Of a DNA stretch of 64,000 nucleotides, positions 1-6,914 are shown in pieces. Numbering within the stretch: position 1 is the stretch's first letter; each line of letters opens with the position of its first letter. This DNA is from Cellulomonas sp. NTE-D12 (lineage in GTDB: Bacteria > Actinomycetota > Actinomycetes > Actinomycetales > Cellulomonadaceae). The position numbers and the translations under genes were made by a program. The stretch covers positions 310,001-374,000 of the forward strand of contig NZ_AP026442.1 of NCBI RefSeq assembly GCF_027923705.1. The letters run 5' to 3'. Below the pieces are notes generated by a model that searched no databases, was not told the DNA's origin, and saw nothing but the letters and a program-made list of their open reading frames with translations.

Positions 1-590
1 TGGTCGAGCGCGGTGCCCTCCACCTGCAGCGCCCGCTCGCGGTCGGGGCCGAGCAGCTGCCGCGGACCCTGCACCCGCACCGCGCACGTGGCGGTCGCCC
101 CCGGCGCGAGGCTGAGCGTGGACGGCGTCAGCGTCGCCGCCAGGCTCCGGTCGCTGTCCGTCGCACGCAGCGCGACGTCGAGCGGCACGTTGCCGCGGTT
201 GGCCACCTGCACCTCGAACGTCGCCCGGCGGCGCGCCCGGATGGTCGTCGGCGCCGCGCTCAGGGCCAGCTCGGGCCGCGTGGCCACCACCACGTCGACG
301 TCGTGGTGCGCCGCGCCCGCCGTGCCCGCCTCGCCGGTCACCTGCACCGTGATCGGGTGCGTGCCGGCCGGGAAGCTGCTCGGCAGGTCCAGCCGCACCA
401 CCAGCTGCCCGGTGGCGTCCGGGAACAGGGCCAGCACCGACGGCCGGGACGACGTGTGCTCGGCCGGCAGGCCCAGCACCTGGGCGCTGACGCCGTCGAT
501 CACCGTGCCGGTGTTCACCACGTCGATCGGGATCTCGCCGGACCCGCCCGGGGGGACCTCGAGGACGTCGACACCGCTGAGGACGCGCAC
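1..590 (-). CDS. Beta-sandwich repeat protein of the eCIS locus (partial, 3' end outside window)
   Basis: Read on the minus strand from a GTG at 590, this frame stays open to the window edge, about 196 codons. The product is rich in Val, Thr, Pro and Gly. It contains at least two repeats of an Ig/NEW3-like beta-sandwich: a 'VPPGGSGEIPIDVVNTG' stretch near the start and 'RRRATFEVQVANRGNVPLDV' near residue 125. This COG1470-like pattern is found next to DUF4255 genes in actinobacterial contractile injection loci, where its role is not established. The start lies 7 bases beyond the stop of the DUF4255 gene, so the two are probably cotranscribed. No signal peptide is visible at this start. The family assignment is by pattern only, and the missing 3' end prevents a length comparison. 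Confidence 0.6.
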   Translation of the reverse strand, partial: MRVLSGVDVLEVPPGGSGEIPIDVVNTGTVIDGVSAQVLGLPAEHTSSRPSVLALFPDATGQLVVRLDLPSSFPAGTHPITVQVTGEAGTAGAAHHDVDVVVATRPELALSAAPTTIRARRRATFEVQVANRGNVPLDVALRATDSDRSLAATLTPSTLSLAPGATATCAVRVQGPRQLLGPDRERALQVEGTALD

Positions 591-597
591 GGTCAGG

Positions 598-1224
598 TCA
601 CGCCCTGCGGTCGAGGACGGCCGGGCGCAGCGGGGTCGTGGTCGCCTCGACCGACGTGACGGCCGGGGCGGCGAGCTGCCACGGGTAGGCGTCGGCGGCG
701 ACCGTGGCCAGCAGCGTGAACGACGCCTTGAGGGTGCCGCCCAACCCCGACCACAGCTCCCGCGGCCGGTTCAGCTCGTCCACCGCGAGGCTCAGCTGCA
801 CGCTGGACTCCAGGGGCACGGCGAGGTGCTCGACGGGCAGCACCTGCTGCGCCACCAGCCGCGTCAGCACGTCCCCGAGCAGCTGGTGCTCGTCCCGCGT
901 GCTCCCCGCCCACGCGCTGACCAGGTACGACAGCTGCACCATCGGCAGCGGCGCCCGGTGCTCGGCGCGCCCGTCGGGTCCCGGCCGCGAGGCGGCGGGC
1001 CGCGGCGGCACCGGGCTGCGGGCGACGTTGTAGAGGAACAGGCTCACGGTGATCCGGTTGACCTGCGCGGCCCAGGTGGACGACGGCGCCTCGAAGGAGA
1101 TGTCGCCCGTCTCCGGGGTGAGCGGGAGGGCGGAGCGCAGGTAGCTCTCGAGCCCGTCCTCGACTGCGGGGATGAGGATGGCGGGCTCCCTTCTGCTCGA
1201 CGTGCCGCCCGTGGGCCCGGTCAC
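598..1224 (-). CDS. DUF4255 (Pvc16-like) contractile injection system protein
   Basis: About 208 residues. The N-terminal half has the DUF4255 pattern: a short helix 'VEDGLESYLRSALPL', then 'ISFEAPSSTWAAQVNRITVSLFLYNV' and a 'VQLSYLVSAWAG' strand followed by 'EHQLLGDVLTRL'. In Photorhabdus PVC and related particles, Pvc16-type proteins are thought to cap or terminate the sheath and tube. That role is family knowledge and is not shown here. The start is uncertain. GTG at 1224 is chosen because the tandem repeat lies just upstream, but it has no clear ribosome binding site. A GGAG sits 6 bases before an in-frame ATC closer to the conserved domain, so a rare ATC start is possible. It is followed closely by the beta-sandwich gene. 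Confidence 0.75.
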   Translation of the reverse strand: MTGPTGGTSSRREPAILIPAVEDGLESYLRSALPLTPETGDISFEAPSSTWAAQVNRITVSLFLYNVARSPVPPRPAASRPGPDGRAEHRAPLPMVQLSYLVSAWAGSTRDEHQLLGDVLTRLVAQQVLPVEHLAVPLESSVQLSLAVDELNRPRELWSGLGGTLKASFTLLATVAADAYPWQLAAPAVTSVEATTTPLRPAVLDRRA

Positions 1225-1227
1225 CGG

Positions 1228-1278
1228 CCCAGCAGCCGTCGCACGCCAGCAGCCGTCGCATGCCAGCAGCCATCGCAC
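1228..1278. repeat. Three tandem 17-bp repeats
   Basis: Three head-to-tail copies of GCCAGCAGCCGTCGCAC occupy 1228-1244, 1245-1261 and 1262-1278. Each copy differs from the consensus at no more than about two positions. They lie in the divergent intergenic region between the DUF4255 gene and the AAA+ ATPase gene, directly before the chosen GTG of the former. Seventeen is not a multiple of three, so the repeat does not encode a repeated peptide in one frame. Confidence 0.8.
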
Positions 1279-1326
1279 GCCGGAGAGGCGTTGCCGATGC
1301 TAGGAACCGGGCGGAACGGCCAACAT

Positions 1327-1341
1327 CGGTAATCGCTACCG
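1327..1341. promoter_or_regulatory. Small inverted repeat in the eCIS divergent promoter region
   Basis: CGGTA and TACCG arms are separated by five bases. The site lies about 180 bp before the ATPase start and 100 bp before the DUF4255 start. It could be an operator for either direction. No regulator gene is visible beside it. Confidence 0.3.
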
Positions 1342-1522
1342 AAGTTGCCTCCCAGCCCTCGACCGTGCGCACGCGCCGCGGTCAGACTCGGAGCGGTCCG
1401 GCCGGTCGACCCGCACCGGCGGTGCCGGCAGCCCACCGGCAGCCCCGGCGCCGTGGGTCGCCGTGCCGGGTCGAGGGCGGCCCGGTGCCGCGCGCCGTCC
1501 GTCGTCGTGAAGGAGGCCCGTC

Positions 1523-3457
1523 GTGCGCGAACGCCTGGCGCGCCTGCTCAAGCCGGTCGAGCTCGCGGCGGACCGGCGGCACGTCGCGGACCCGGTGCTG
1601 GTGGCGCGGCTCGAGGCGGCGCTCGAGGTGCTGCGCGACGAGTACGCCGGCCCGCTGCCGCAGCAGGAGGACCGGCTGGCGGGCGTCGCGGACGTGTTCG
1701 GGCTGGACCCGGAGGACGTCGACGTGCTGACGGTCGCGGCCGCTCCGGACCTCGACGCGAACCTCGCGCTGGTGTACGGGCTGCTGCGGGGGCAGCGGTC
1801 ACCTGCCCGCGCGTCGACCGGCCTGGTGCTGGAGCTGACCGGGCAGCCGTCCCTGTCGAGCGAGGCGCACGCCCGGCTCGGTGCCGGCGCTCCGCTGCGC
1901 CGGTACGGGCTGCTCGAGCAGCAGCAGGACCAGCCGTGGCTGCTGCGCGACGTGTGGCTGCCGGACCGGGTGCTGGCCCACCTGACGGGCGTCGACCAGC
2001 TCGACGGCCCGCTCGCCGCGCTGCTGGTCGACCCGGTGCCGCTGCCGGACCTGGACGCCGACGGCGTGCTGACCGCGGCCGTCGAGGCCGGTGCGCCGCT
2101 GGTGTGGGTGCGCTCACCGCTCGGCTCGGGCGGCCTGTCGCTGGCCGCCGGGGCGCTGGCCGCCGCCGGCGTCGGCTGCCTGGCGGTGGACCTCGCCCGC
2201 GTGCCCCCGTCTGCCGACCTGTCCGCCCTGGTCAGGGCACTGGTGCGGGAGGCGGCGCTGCGCGGCGCCGGCCTGGTGCTGGCCAACGCCGACCAGCTGG
2301 CCGCCACCGAGCGGGCGGCCGACCCGGCGTCGGGCTTCCTCGCACTGGCGCAGTCCGTGGTGCCGGTGCTCGCGGTCAGCGACCGGCCGTGGCAGCCGCT
2401 GTGGCTGGCCCGGCACCCGCTGGTGGTCGAGGCGCCGCCGGTGACCACGCAGCACCGCACCGTGGTGTGGGACCAGCACCTGGGCGCCGGCGTCGCGGAC
2501 CCGGCGCTGACGGCGCTGCGGCTGGCGCCCGAGTCGATCGCGGACGCCGCCCGTTACGCCACCGACCTCGCGGCGCTGACCGGTGCGCAGCTGTCCGCCG
2601 GTTCGGCGCGGGCCGCCGCGCGCCGGGTGGCCGGCTCGATGACCACCGGCCCCGCCGCGGCACCGCGCCGTGCGCCGTCGTTCGACGACCTGGTGCTGCC
2701 CGGCCACGCCGCCGCGACGCTGCGCCGGCTGGTGTCCTGGGCGCAGCACCGTGACGAGGTGCTCGCCGACGGCCGGCTGGTCGACGTCGGAGGCAAGGGG
2801 ACCGGCATCGCGGCCCTGTTCAGCGGCAGCCCCGGCACCGGCAAGACGCTGGCGGCCCACGTGATCGCCGCCGAGCTGGGACTGGACCTGTTCCGGGTGG
2901 ACATCACGTCGATCGTCGACAAGTACATCGGGGAGACGGAGAAGAACCTCGAGCGCGTGTTCCACGAGGCGGAGAGCCTGGACGTGCTGCTGTTCTTCGA
3001 CGAGGCGGACGCGCTGTTCGGCAAGCGGTCGGACGTCAAGGACGCCCACGACCGGTACGCCAACCAGGAGGTCGCCTACCTGCTGCAGCGGATGGAGAGC
3101 TTCGACGGCATCACCGTCCTGGCGACCAACCTGCACGGCAACCTCGACCCGGCGTTCAGCCGCCGGATGAGCTTCATCGTGCACTTCCCGGACCCTGACG
3201 AGCCGACGCGGCGGCTGCTGTGGCGCTCGCACCTGGACCGGGTCACCACGGACCCCGCCGACCCGGTGGACGTGCCGCACCTCGCCAAGCAGATCGAGCT
3301 GGCCGGCGGCGACATCCGCAACATCGTGCTGGCGGCGGCCTACGACGCGATCGCCGCCGGACAGCCGGTGGGCATGCGGCACGTGCTCGCGGCCACGGTC
3401 GCCGAGTACCACAAGCTCGGCAGGCGGGTGCCTGCCGACGGGTTCGCGCCGGGCTGA
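1523..3457 (+). CDS. AAA+ ATPase of contractile injection system
   Basis: A 644-residue protein. The C-terminal third is a classical AAA+ module: Walker A 'GSPGTGKT' at about 435-442, Walker B 'LLFFDEAD' ending near 496, and a downstream 'SRRMSF' arginine region with an 'AGGDIRN' sensor-2-like stretch. The N-terminal 400 residues are Leu/Ala-rich and resemble the helical N domain plus inactive ATPase-like region of eCIS ATPases of the Pvc15 class. Such ATPases are essential in several eCIS and are suggested to load or fold cargo. The GTG start is preceded by AAGGAGG with six bases of spacing, so it is well supported. It is divergent from the DUF4255 gene and 91 bp before the effector candidate, which fits a role in handling that cargo. 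Confidence 0.88.
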   Translation: MRERLARLLKPVELAADRRHVADPVLVARLEAALEVLRDEYAGPLPQQEDRLAGVADVFGLDPEDVDVLTVAAAPDLDANLALVYGLLRGQRSPARASTGLVLELTGQPSLSSEAHARLGAGAPLRRYGLLEQQQDQPWLLRDVWLPDRVLAHLTGVDQLDGPLAALLVDPVPLPDLDADGVLTAAVEAGAPLVWVRSPLGSGGLSLAAGALAAAGVGCLAVDLARVPPSADLSALVRALVREAALRGAGLVLANADQLAATERAADPASGFLALAQSVVPVLAVSDRPWQPLWLARHPLVVEAPPVTTQHRTVVWDQHLGAGVADPALTALRLAPESIADAARYATDLAALTGAQLSAGSARAAARRVAGSMTTGPAAAPRRAPSFDDLVLPGHAAATLRRLVSWAQHRDEVLADGRLVDVGGKGTGIAALFSGSPGTGKTLAAHVIAAELGLDLFRVDITSIVDKYIGETEKNLERVFHEAESLDVLLFFDEADALFGKRSDVKDAHDRYANQEVAYLLQRMESFDGITVLATNLHGNLDPAFSRRMSFIVHFPDPDEPTRRLLWRSHLDRVTTDPADPVDVPHLAKQIELAGGDIRNIVLAAAYDAIAAGQPVGMRHVLAATVAEYHKLGRRVPADGFAPG

Positions 3458-3548
3458 CCACCGGTGGCTGCGAGGCGCAGGGCCCTGGCGAGCGGTCGGC
3501 CGGGTGGGCGGGTCCGAACGACACTTCCGATCGAGAGCGAGGGCGACC

Positions 3549-5522
3549 ATGCCGGCTGAGAACGAGCGCACGACGCTCGAGAAGCGACGCCTGACCGCGG
3601 CGCCGCCCGCCGTCCCCGTCACGGCGACGGAGCCGGCGCAGGAGGACGCCGTGGACGCGGTCGCCGTCCCGGGGCTCGCGGTGGACGTCCGCCGCCGCGC
3701 CGCCACCCAGGACCCGCTCGGCGGGACCGCCGCCGCACCCGAGGTCGCCGACGTGCTGCGCCGGCGGCAGGGCCAGGGCCGCCCGCTCGAGCCGGCCGTC
3801 GCGCAGCGGATGGGTGCCGCGATGGACGCGGACCTCGGCGGCGTGCGCATCCACGACGACGCGGAGGCGGACACGATCGCCCGGTCGGTGCAGTCCGTGG
3901 CGTTCACGGCGGGCAGCGACGTGTACTTCAGCAGCGGCACCTACGCGCCGGGCACCCCGGGCGGCGACCGGCTGCTGGGCCACGAGCTGGCCCACGTCGT
4001 GCAGCAGCAGAGCGGCCGGGTCGCACCGGCGGGGGACGGTCCCGTGATCGGGCGGGCCGACGACCCGGCGGAGGCGGCCGCCGACGCGGTGGCCGAGCGG
4101 ACGGTGCAGCGGCTGCAGCGGCAGGCGGCGCGGGTCGCCACGGCGGGCACGGCGGATGCCGAGCACGCGGGCACCGCCGAGGGCGTGGGTGCGGGTGCTG
4201 CCGAGGCGCTGCACCGGCAGCAGGCCCGCGTCGAGGGCACCACCGTTCGCCGCTGGAACCCCTTCAAGAAGCTGTTCGGCGGCAAGAAGAAGAAGGCGCC
4301 GACGCTGCCGCAGTCACCGATGCCGGAGGCGCTGACGCCGCAGGCACCCACGCCCGAGCAGCCGGTCCCGCTGCCCGTGCCGCAGGGCGAGGTGCCGGTA
4401 CCCACGCCGGAGTCCGTCACGCCGCAGGCACCGCCCCAGCCGGAGGCGCCGACGCCGGTCCCCGAGCAGACCGCGACCCAGACCACACCCCAGACACCGT
4501 CCCAGGACCAGGCGCCCACCACCCAGACCCCGACCACCCAGACGCCCACCACCGAGGCCGTCACCCCGGTCCCGCCCACGCCGAAGTCGGCGAAGGAGCG
4601 CTTCGAGGAGGCCTGCGACCCGCAGACCGCCCCGGCCGGCAAGGCGGAGGCCAAGGTGCGGATGGACGCGCTCCGGCAGCTGATCAACACCTTCAGCACG
4701 GCGGAGAAGAAGTCGATCGCCGACGACCCCGCGGTGATGGCCAAGGGCCGCGCCCACCTCGGTGACCTGTACTACATGTCGTTGCTCGCCGCCGTGAACA
4801 TGGCGAAGCAGAAGACCAAGAAGGACGGCACCAAGGTCAAGCACCACCTGACCGGTGCCGAGGCGGACGAGTTCATCACGACCAACATCGAGGACTACCC
4901 GCACATCAAACCGTTCATCGAGACGGCCGTCGCCGCGGGCAAGAAGGGCGAGGGCTACGTGGCCAGCGTCTCGCCGGAGGACTGGGCCATCGTCTACGGC
5001 GTGGAGTTCCCCACCGACTCGGTGGAGGAGGAGCAGAGCACCAACGCCTACGCCTCGACCAAGAACGCCGACGAGCCGGCCATCCTGCACGCCGACCGCG
5101 GCACGCCGAGCACCGCGATCCACGAGTCGATGCACCGCTACGCCCCGAACGACGTGCTGGACACCTACGGCTTCGACCTGAACGAGGGCATCACCGAGTT
5201 CTTCACCCGGATGCTCGCGGCCAAGGACGCGACCCCCGCCAAGGACGGCGGTCCGGAGCGGGACAACTACCAGAAGCAGGTCACCTTCGTCCGCGGCATG
5301 CTGCGCATCCTCGCGTCGAGCAAGGTGGACCAGGAGACCGTGCTGGCCGAGATCTACTTCGGGGGCAGCATCGCCAAGCTGGAGGAGAAGTTCCGCGCCG
5401 CCTGGAAGGCCAAGAAGGCCAAGATCAGCGCGACGACGCTCGACTCCAAGTGGGCGAAGTTCAAGGAAGCGATCAGCGACGGCAAGTGGTCCGACGCCAA
5501 CAAGGCGATGCCGCCGGCCTGA
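3549..5522 (+). CDS. eCIS effector candidate: DUF4157 domain, Pro-rich linker, C-terminal HExxH zincin
   Basis: A 657-residue protein read from an ATG with a GAGCGAGGG upstream; an in-frame GTG 45 bp earlier is less likely. Residues about 75-185 are a DUF4157 domain with HELAH at 145-149 and the typical 'DPAEAAADAVAERTVQRL' tail. Residues about 250-345 form a Pro/Thr/Gln-rich linker containing repeated 'QTPTT' units, preceded by a basic 'KKLFGGKKKK' stretch. The C-terminal region holds a second zinc-protease signature, HESMH at 525-529. It is followed by 'NEGITEFFTR' at 545-554, whose Glu residues suit the third ligand of a gluzincin. DUF4157 proteins are often encoded in eCIS loci as N-terminal parts of toxins. 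Here the C-terminal domain would be the toxic payload, acting as a protease on an unknown target. No signal peptide is seen. Function is inferred. Confidence 0.82.
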   Translation: MPAENERTTLEKRRLTAAPPAVPVTATEPAQEDAVDAVAVPGLAVDVRRRAATQDPLGGTAAAPEVADVLRRRQGQGRPLEPAVAQRMGAAMDADLGGVRIHDDAEADTIARSVQSVAFTAGSDVYFSSGTYAPGTPGGDRLLGHELAHVVQQQSGRVAPAGDGPVIGRADDPAEAAADAVAERTVQRLQRQAARVATAGTADAEHAGTAEGVGAGAAEALHRQQARVEGTTVRRWNPFKKLFGGKKKKAPTLPQSPMPEALTPQAPTPEQPVPLPVPQGEVPVPTPESVTPQAPPQPEAPTPVPEQTATQTTPQTPSQDQAPTTQTPTTQTPTTEAVTPVPPTPKSAKERFEEACDPQTAPAGKAEAKVRMDALRQLINTFSTAEKKSIADDPAVMAKGRAHLGDLYYMSLLAAVNMAKQKTKKDGTKVKHHLTGAEADEFITTNIEDYPHIKPFIETAVAAGKKGEGYVASVSPEDWAIVYGVEFPTDSVEEEQSTNAYASTKNADEPAILHADRGTPSTAIHESMHRYAPNDVLDTYGFDLNEGITEFFTRMLAAKDATPAKDGGPERDNYQKQVTFVRGMLRILASSKVDQETVLAEIYFGGSIAKLEEKFRAAWKAKKAKISATTLDSKWAKFKEAISDGKWSDANKAMPPA

Positions 5523-5564
5523 TCGGCTCGCGAGCATCCAGCCACCCGTCGACAAGGAGAACCG

Positions 5565-5918
5565 ATGAGCAGCCTCACCGACCAGCGCAGCCGCGTGCTG
5601 GCCCTGCTGGGCCTGACCCAGGACCCCGACGTGCAGCAGACCGACCCCGTGCCGACGGCCGAGGACGTCGACGCCCTCGACGCGATCGCCTTCGACTGGC
5701 CCGGGGAGCAGGCCCACGTCACGGTGCTCGAGTTCGACGACTACGACGAGGCCGAGGCGGCCCAGCAGCAGCTGCGCGGGCTTGCCGGGCAGACCGACCT
5801 GGTGGTCGAGACGACGGTGAACGGCGACCTGCTGCTGTGGGCGACGGCACCGGCGGACGACACTCAGGCACGCGCCCGGATCGACGGCCTCGCGCAGTCC
5901 TTCGCCGGCCGCGAGTGA
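5565..5918 (+). CDS. Small acidic protein downstream of effector (possible immunity or chaperone)
   Basis: A 117-residue protein that starts at ATG behind AAGGAGAACCG, 42 bp after the effector stop and on the same strand. It is strongly acidic, with many Asp and Glu residues, and has no membrane segment or signal peptide. It has an alternating strand/helix pattern around 'AHVTVLEFDDYDEAEAAQQQLRGL', which suggests a compact alpha/beta fold. I do not recognise a family. Position, size and charge match what is usual for immunity proteins or loading chaperones paired with toxins, but eCIS effectors do not always have immunity partners. The gene could equally be a structural accessory. Confidence 0.7.
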   Translation: MSSLTDQRSRVLALLGLTQDPDVQQTDPVPTAEDVDALDAIAFDWPGEQAHVTVLEFDDYDEAEAAQQQLRGLAGQTDLVVETTVNGDLLLWATAPADDTQARARIDGLAQSFAGRE

Positions 5919-5927
5919 CCCCTGCGC

Positions 5928-6317
5928 TCAGGACTCGAGCGTCCGCACCGCGCCGGGGTTGACGATCTGGATCACGCCGCCGAACCCGCACGTGCAGGTG
6001 GCGCCCAGGGTCAGCGCGGGCTTCCCGCCGATCGTCGTCTGCACGGCACCGCCCACCCACGCGCCCGTGACGGGGATGCACGGCATCGGCGTCAGCACGC
6101 CGAGCGCGGCCGTCGTCGCGGCCAGCACCTGCGGGTTCGCCAGCGAGGTGCACATGCCGAACGGCGGGATGTTGACCATCGGGATCGCGTCGGTGATCGC
6201 CGCGGCCGGCTTGCCCTCGATCATCACGCGTGCGATCGGCAGCACGTTGAGCGTGCTGGGGGCCAGGCCGAAGCTGCACTGCAGCATCGCGGTCGCGGTG
6301 GCGGCGGGCTTGCCCAT
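5928..6317 (-). CDS. DUF4280 PAAR-like spike-tip protein
   Basis: A 129-residue protein with a GGGAGG ribosome binding site before the ATG. It has the glycine-rich, repetitive beta pattern of DUF4280/PAAR-like proteins: 'MLQCSFGLAPSTLNVLP', 'ANPQVLAATTAALGVLTPMPCIPV', then 'IGGKPALTLGATCTCGFGG' at the end. Several Cys residues (in 'MLQCS', 'GMCTS', 'MPCIP' and 'CTCGFGG') could bind metal at the spike tip. PAAR-like proteins sharpen the VgrG/Pvc8-type spike and can carry effectors. This one has no extension. It faces the effector genes tail to tail, 9 bp from the acidic gene's stop, and so belongs to the eCIS locus. Confidence 0.85.
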   Translation of the reverse strand: MGKPAATATAMLQCSFGLAPSTLNVLPIARVMIEGKPAAAITDAIPMVNIPPFGMCTSLANPQVLAATTAALGVLTPMPCIPVTGAWVGGAVQTTIGGKPALTLGATCTCGFGGVIQIVNPGAVRTLES

Positions 6318-6352
6318 GGTCGTCCTCCCGTCGGCGCGGTGTCGCGCCGCTG

Positions 6353-6868
6353 CTAGAGCTTCGATCCCTTGACCGACGAGGTGCGCTTGGCCCCCGTGGT
6401 GGTGATGACGCAGGTGACGTCCCGGTCGTCGCCCGCCTGCCAGCCCCGCGCGGACGGCAGCAGGTAGGTGAAGAACAGCGACGAGTCGCGGTAGTCGGAG
6501 CCGACGTAGCCGGCGAACGCGGACAGGCAGGCGCCGTCGGCGAACGCCTTGAGCACCGCGGCGCCGGGGTAGGCCGCCGACTTCTCGGTACCGGCGGGCA
6601 GCGGGTAGGCGGCCAGCGCATACACCTCCTGCTGGTGCGGCTGCGAGCAGGGCACCACGGTGACGTCCTTGATCTCGGCCGAGATGGCGGTCGGCGCGAT
6701 CACGCAGTCGCCGGGCTTGGCAGCCAGCGCGGAGACCGCGTGGCCCTTCTTGTCCTGGCCGAACAGGGAGCAGCCGCTCAGCGTGCCGAGCACCACGGCT
6801 CCGGCGGTCAGCACGACGAGCGCCCGCCGCACCGTGCCCGCGCGGTGGATGCCTGGTGCTGCCCTCAT
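6353..6868 (-). CDS. Lipoprotein with septum-formation-type domain
   Basis: A 171-residue protein. A basic N terminus, a hydrophobic segment and the lipobox LSGC near residues 30-33 predict a membrane-anchored lipoprotein. The mature part has the actinobacterial 'septum formation' pattern: 'GDCV' followed by 'VVPCSQPHQQEVYA', then an 'ACLSAFAGYVGSDY' helix and a late 'VTCVI' strand, with four conserved Cys likely forming disulfides. Proteins of this family are poorly characterised despite the name. It is 35 bp upstream of the DUF4280 gene on the same strand, so the two may form an operon. Confidence 0.75.
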   Translation of the reverse strand: MRAAPGIHRAGTVRRALVVLTAGAVVLGTLSGCSLFGQDKKGHAVSALAAKPGDCVIAPTAISAEIKDVTVVPCSQPHQQEVYALAAYPLPAGTEKSAAYPGAAVLKAFADGACLSAFAGYVGSDYRDSSLFFTYLLPSARGWQAGDDRDVTCVITTTGAKRTSSVKGSKL

Positions 6869-6914
6869 GTGCCCTCCGGACGGTGTGCCGCAACGGTCGT
6901 GCGCCGCCTCGACG

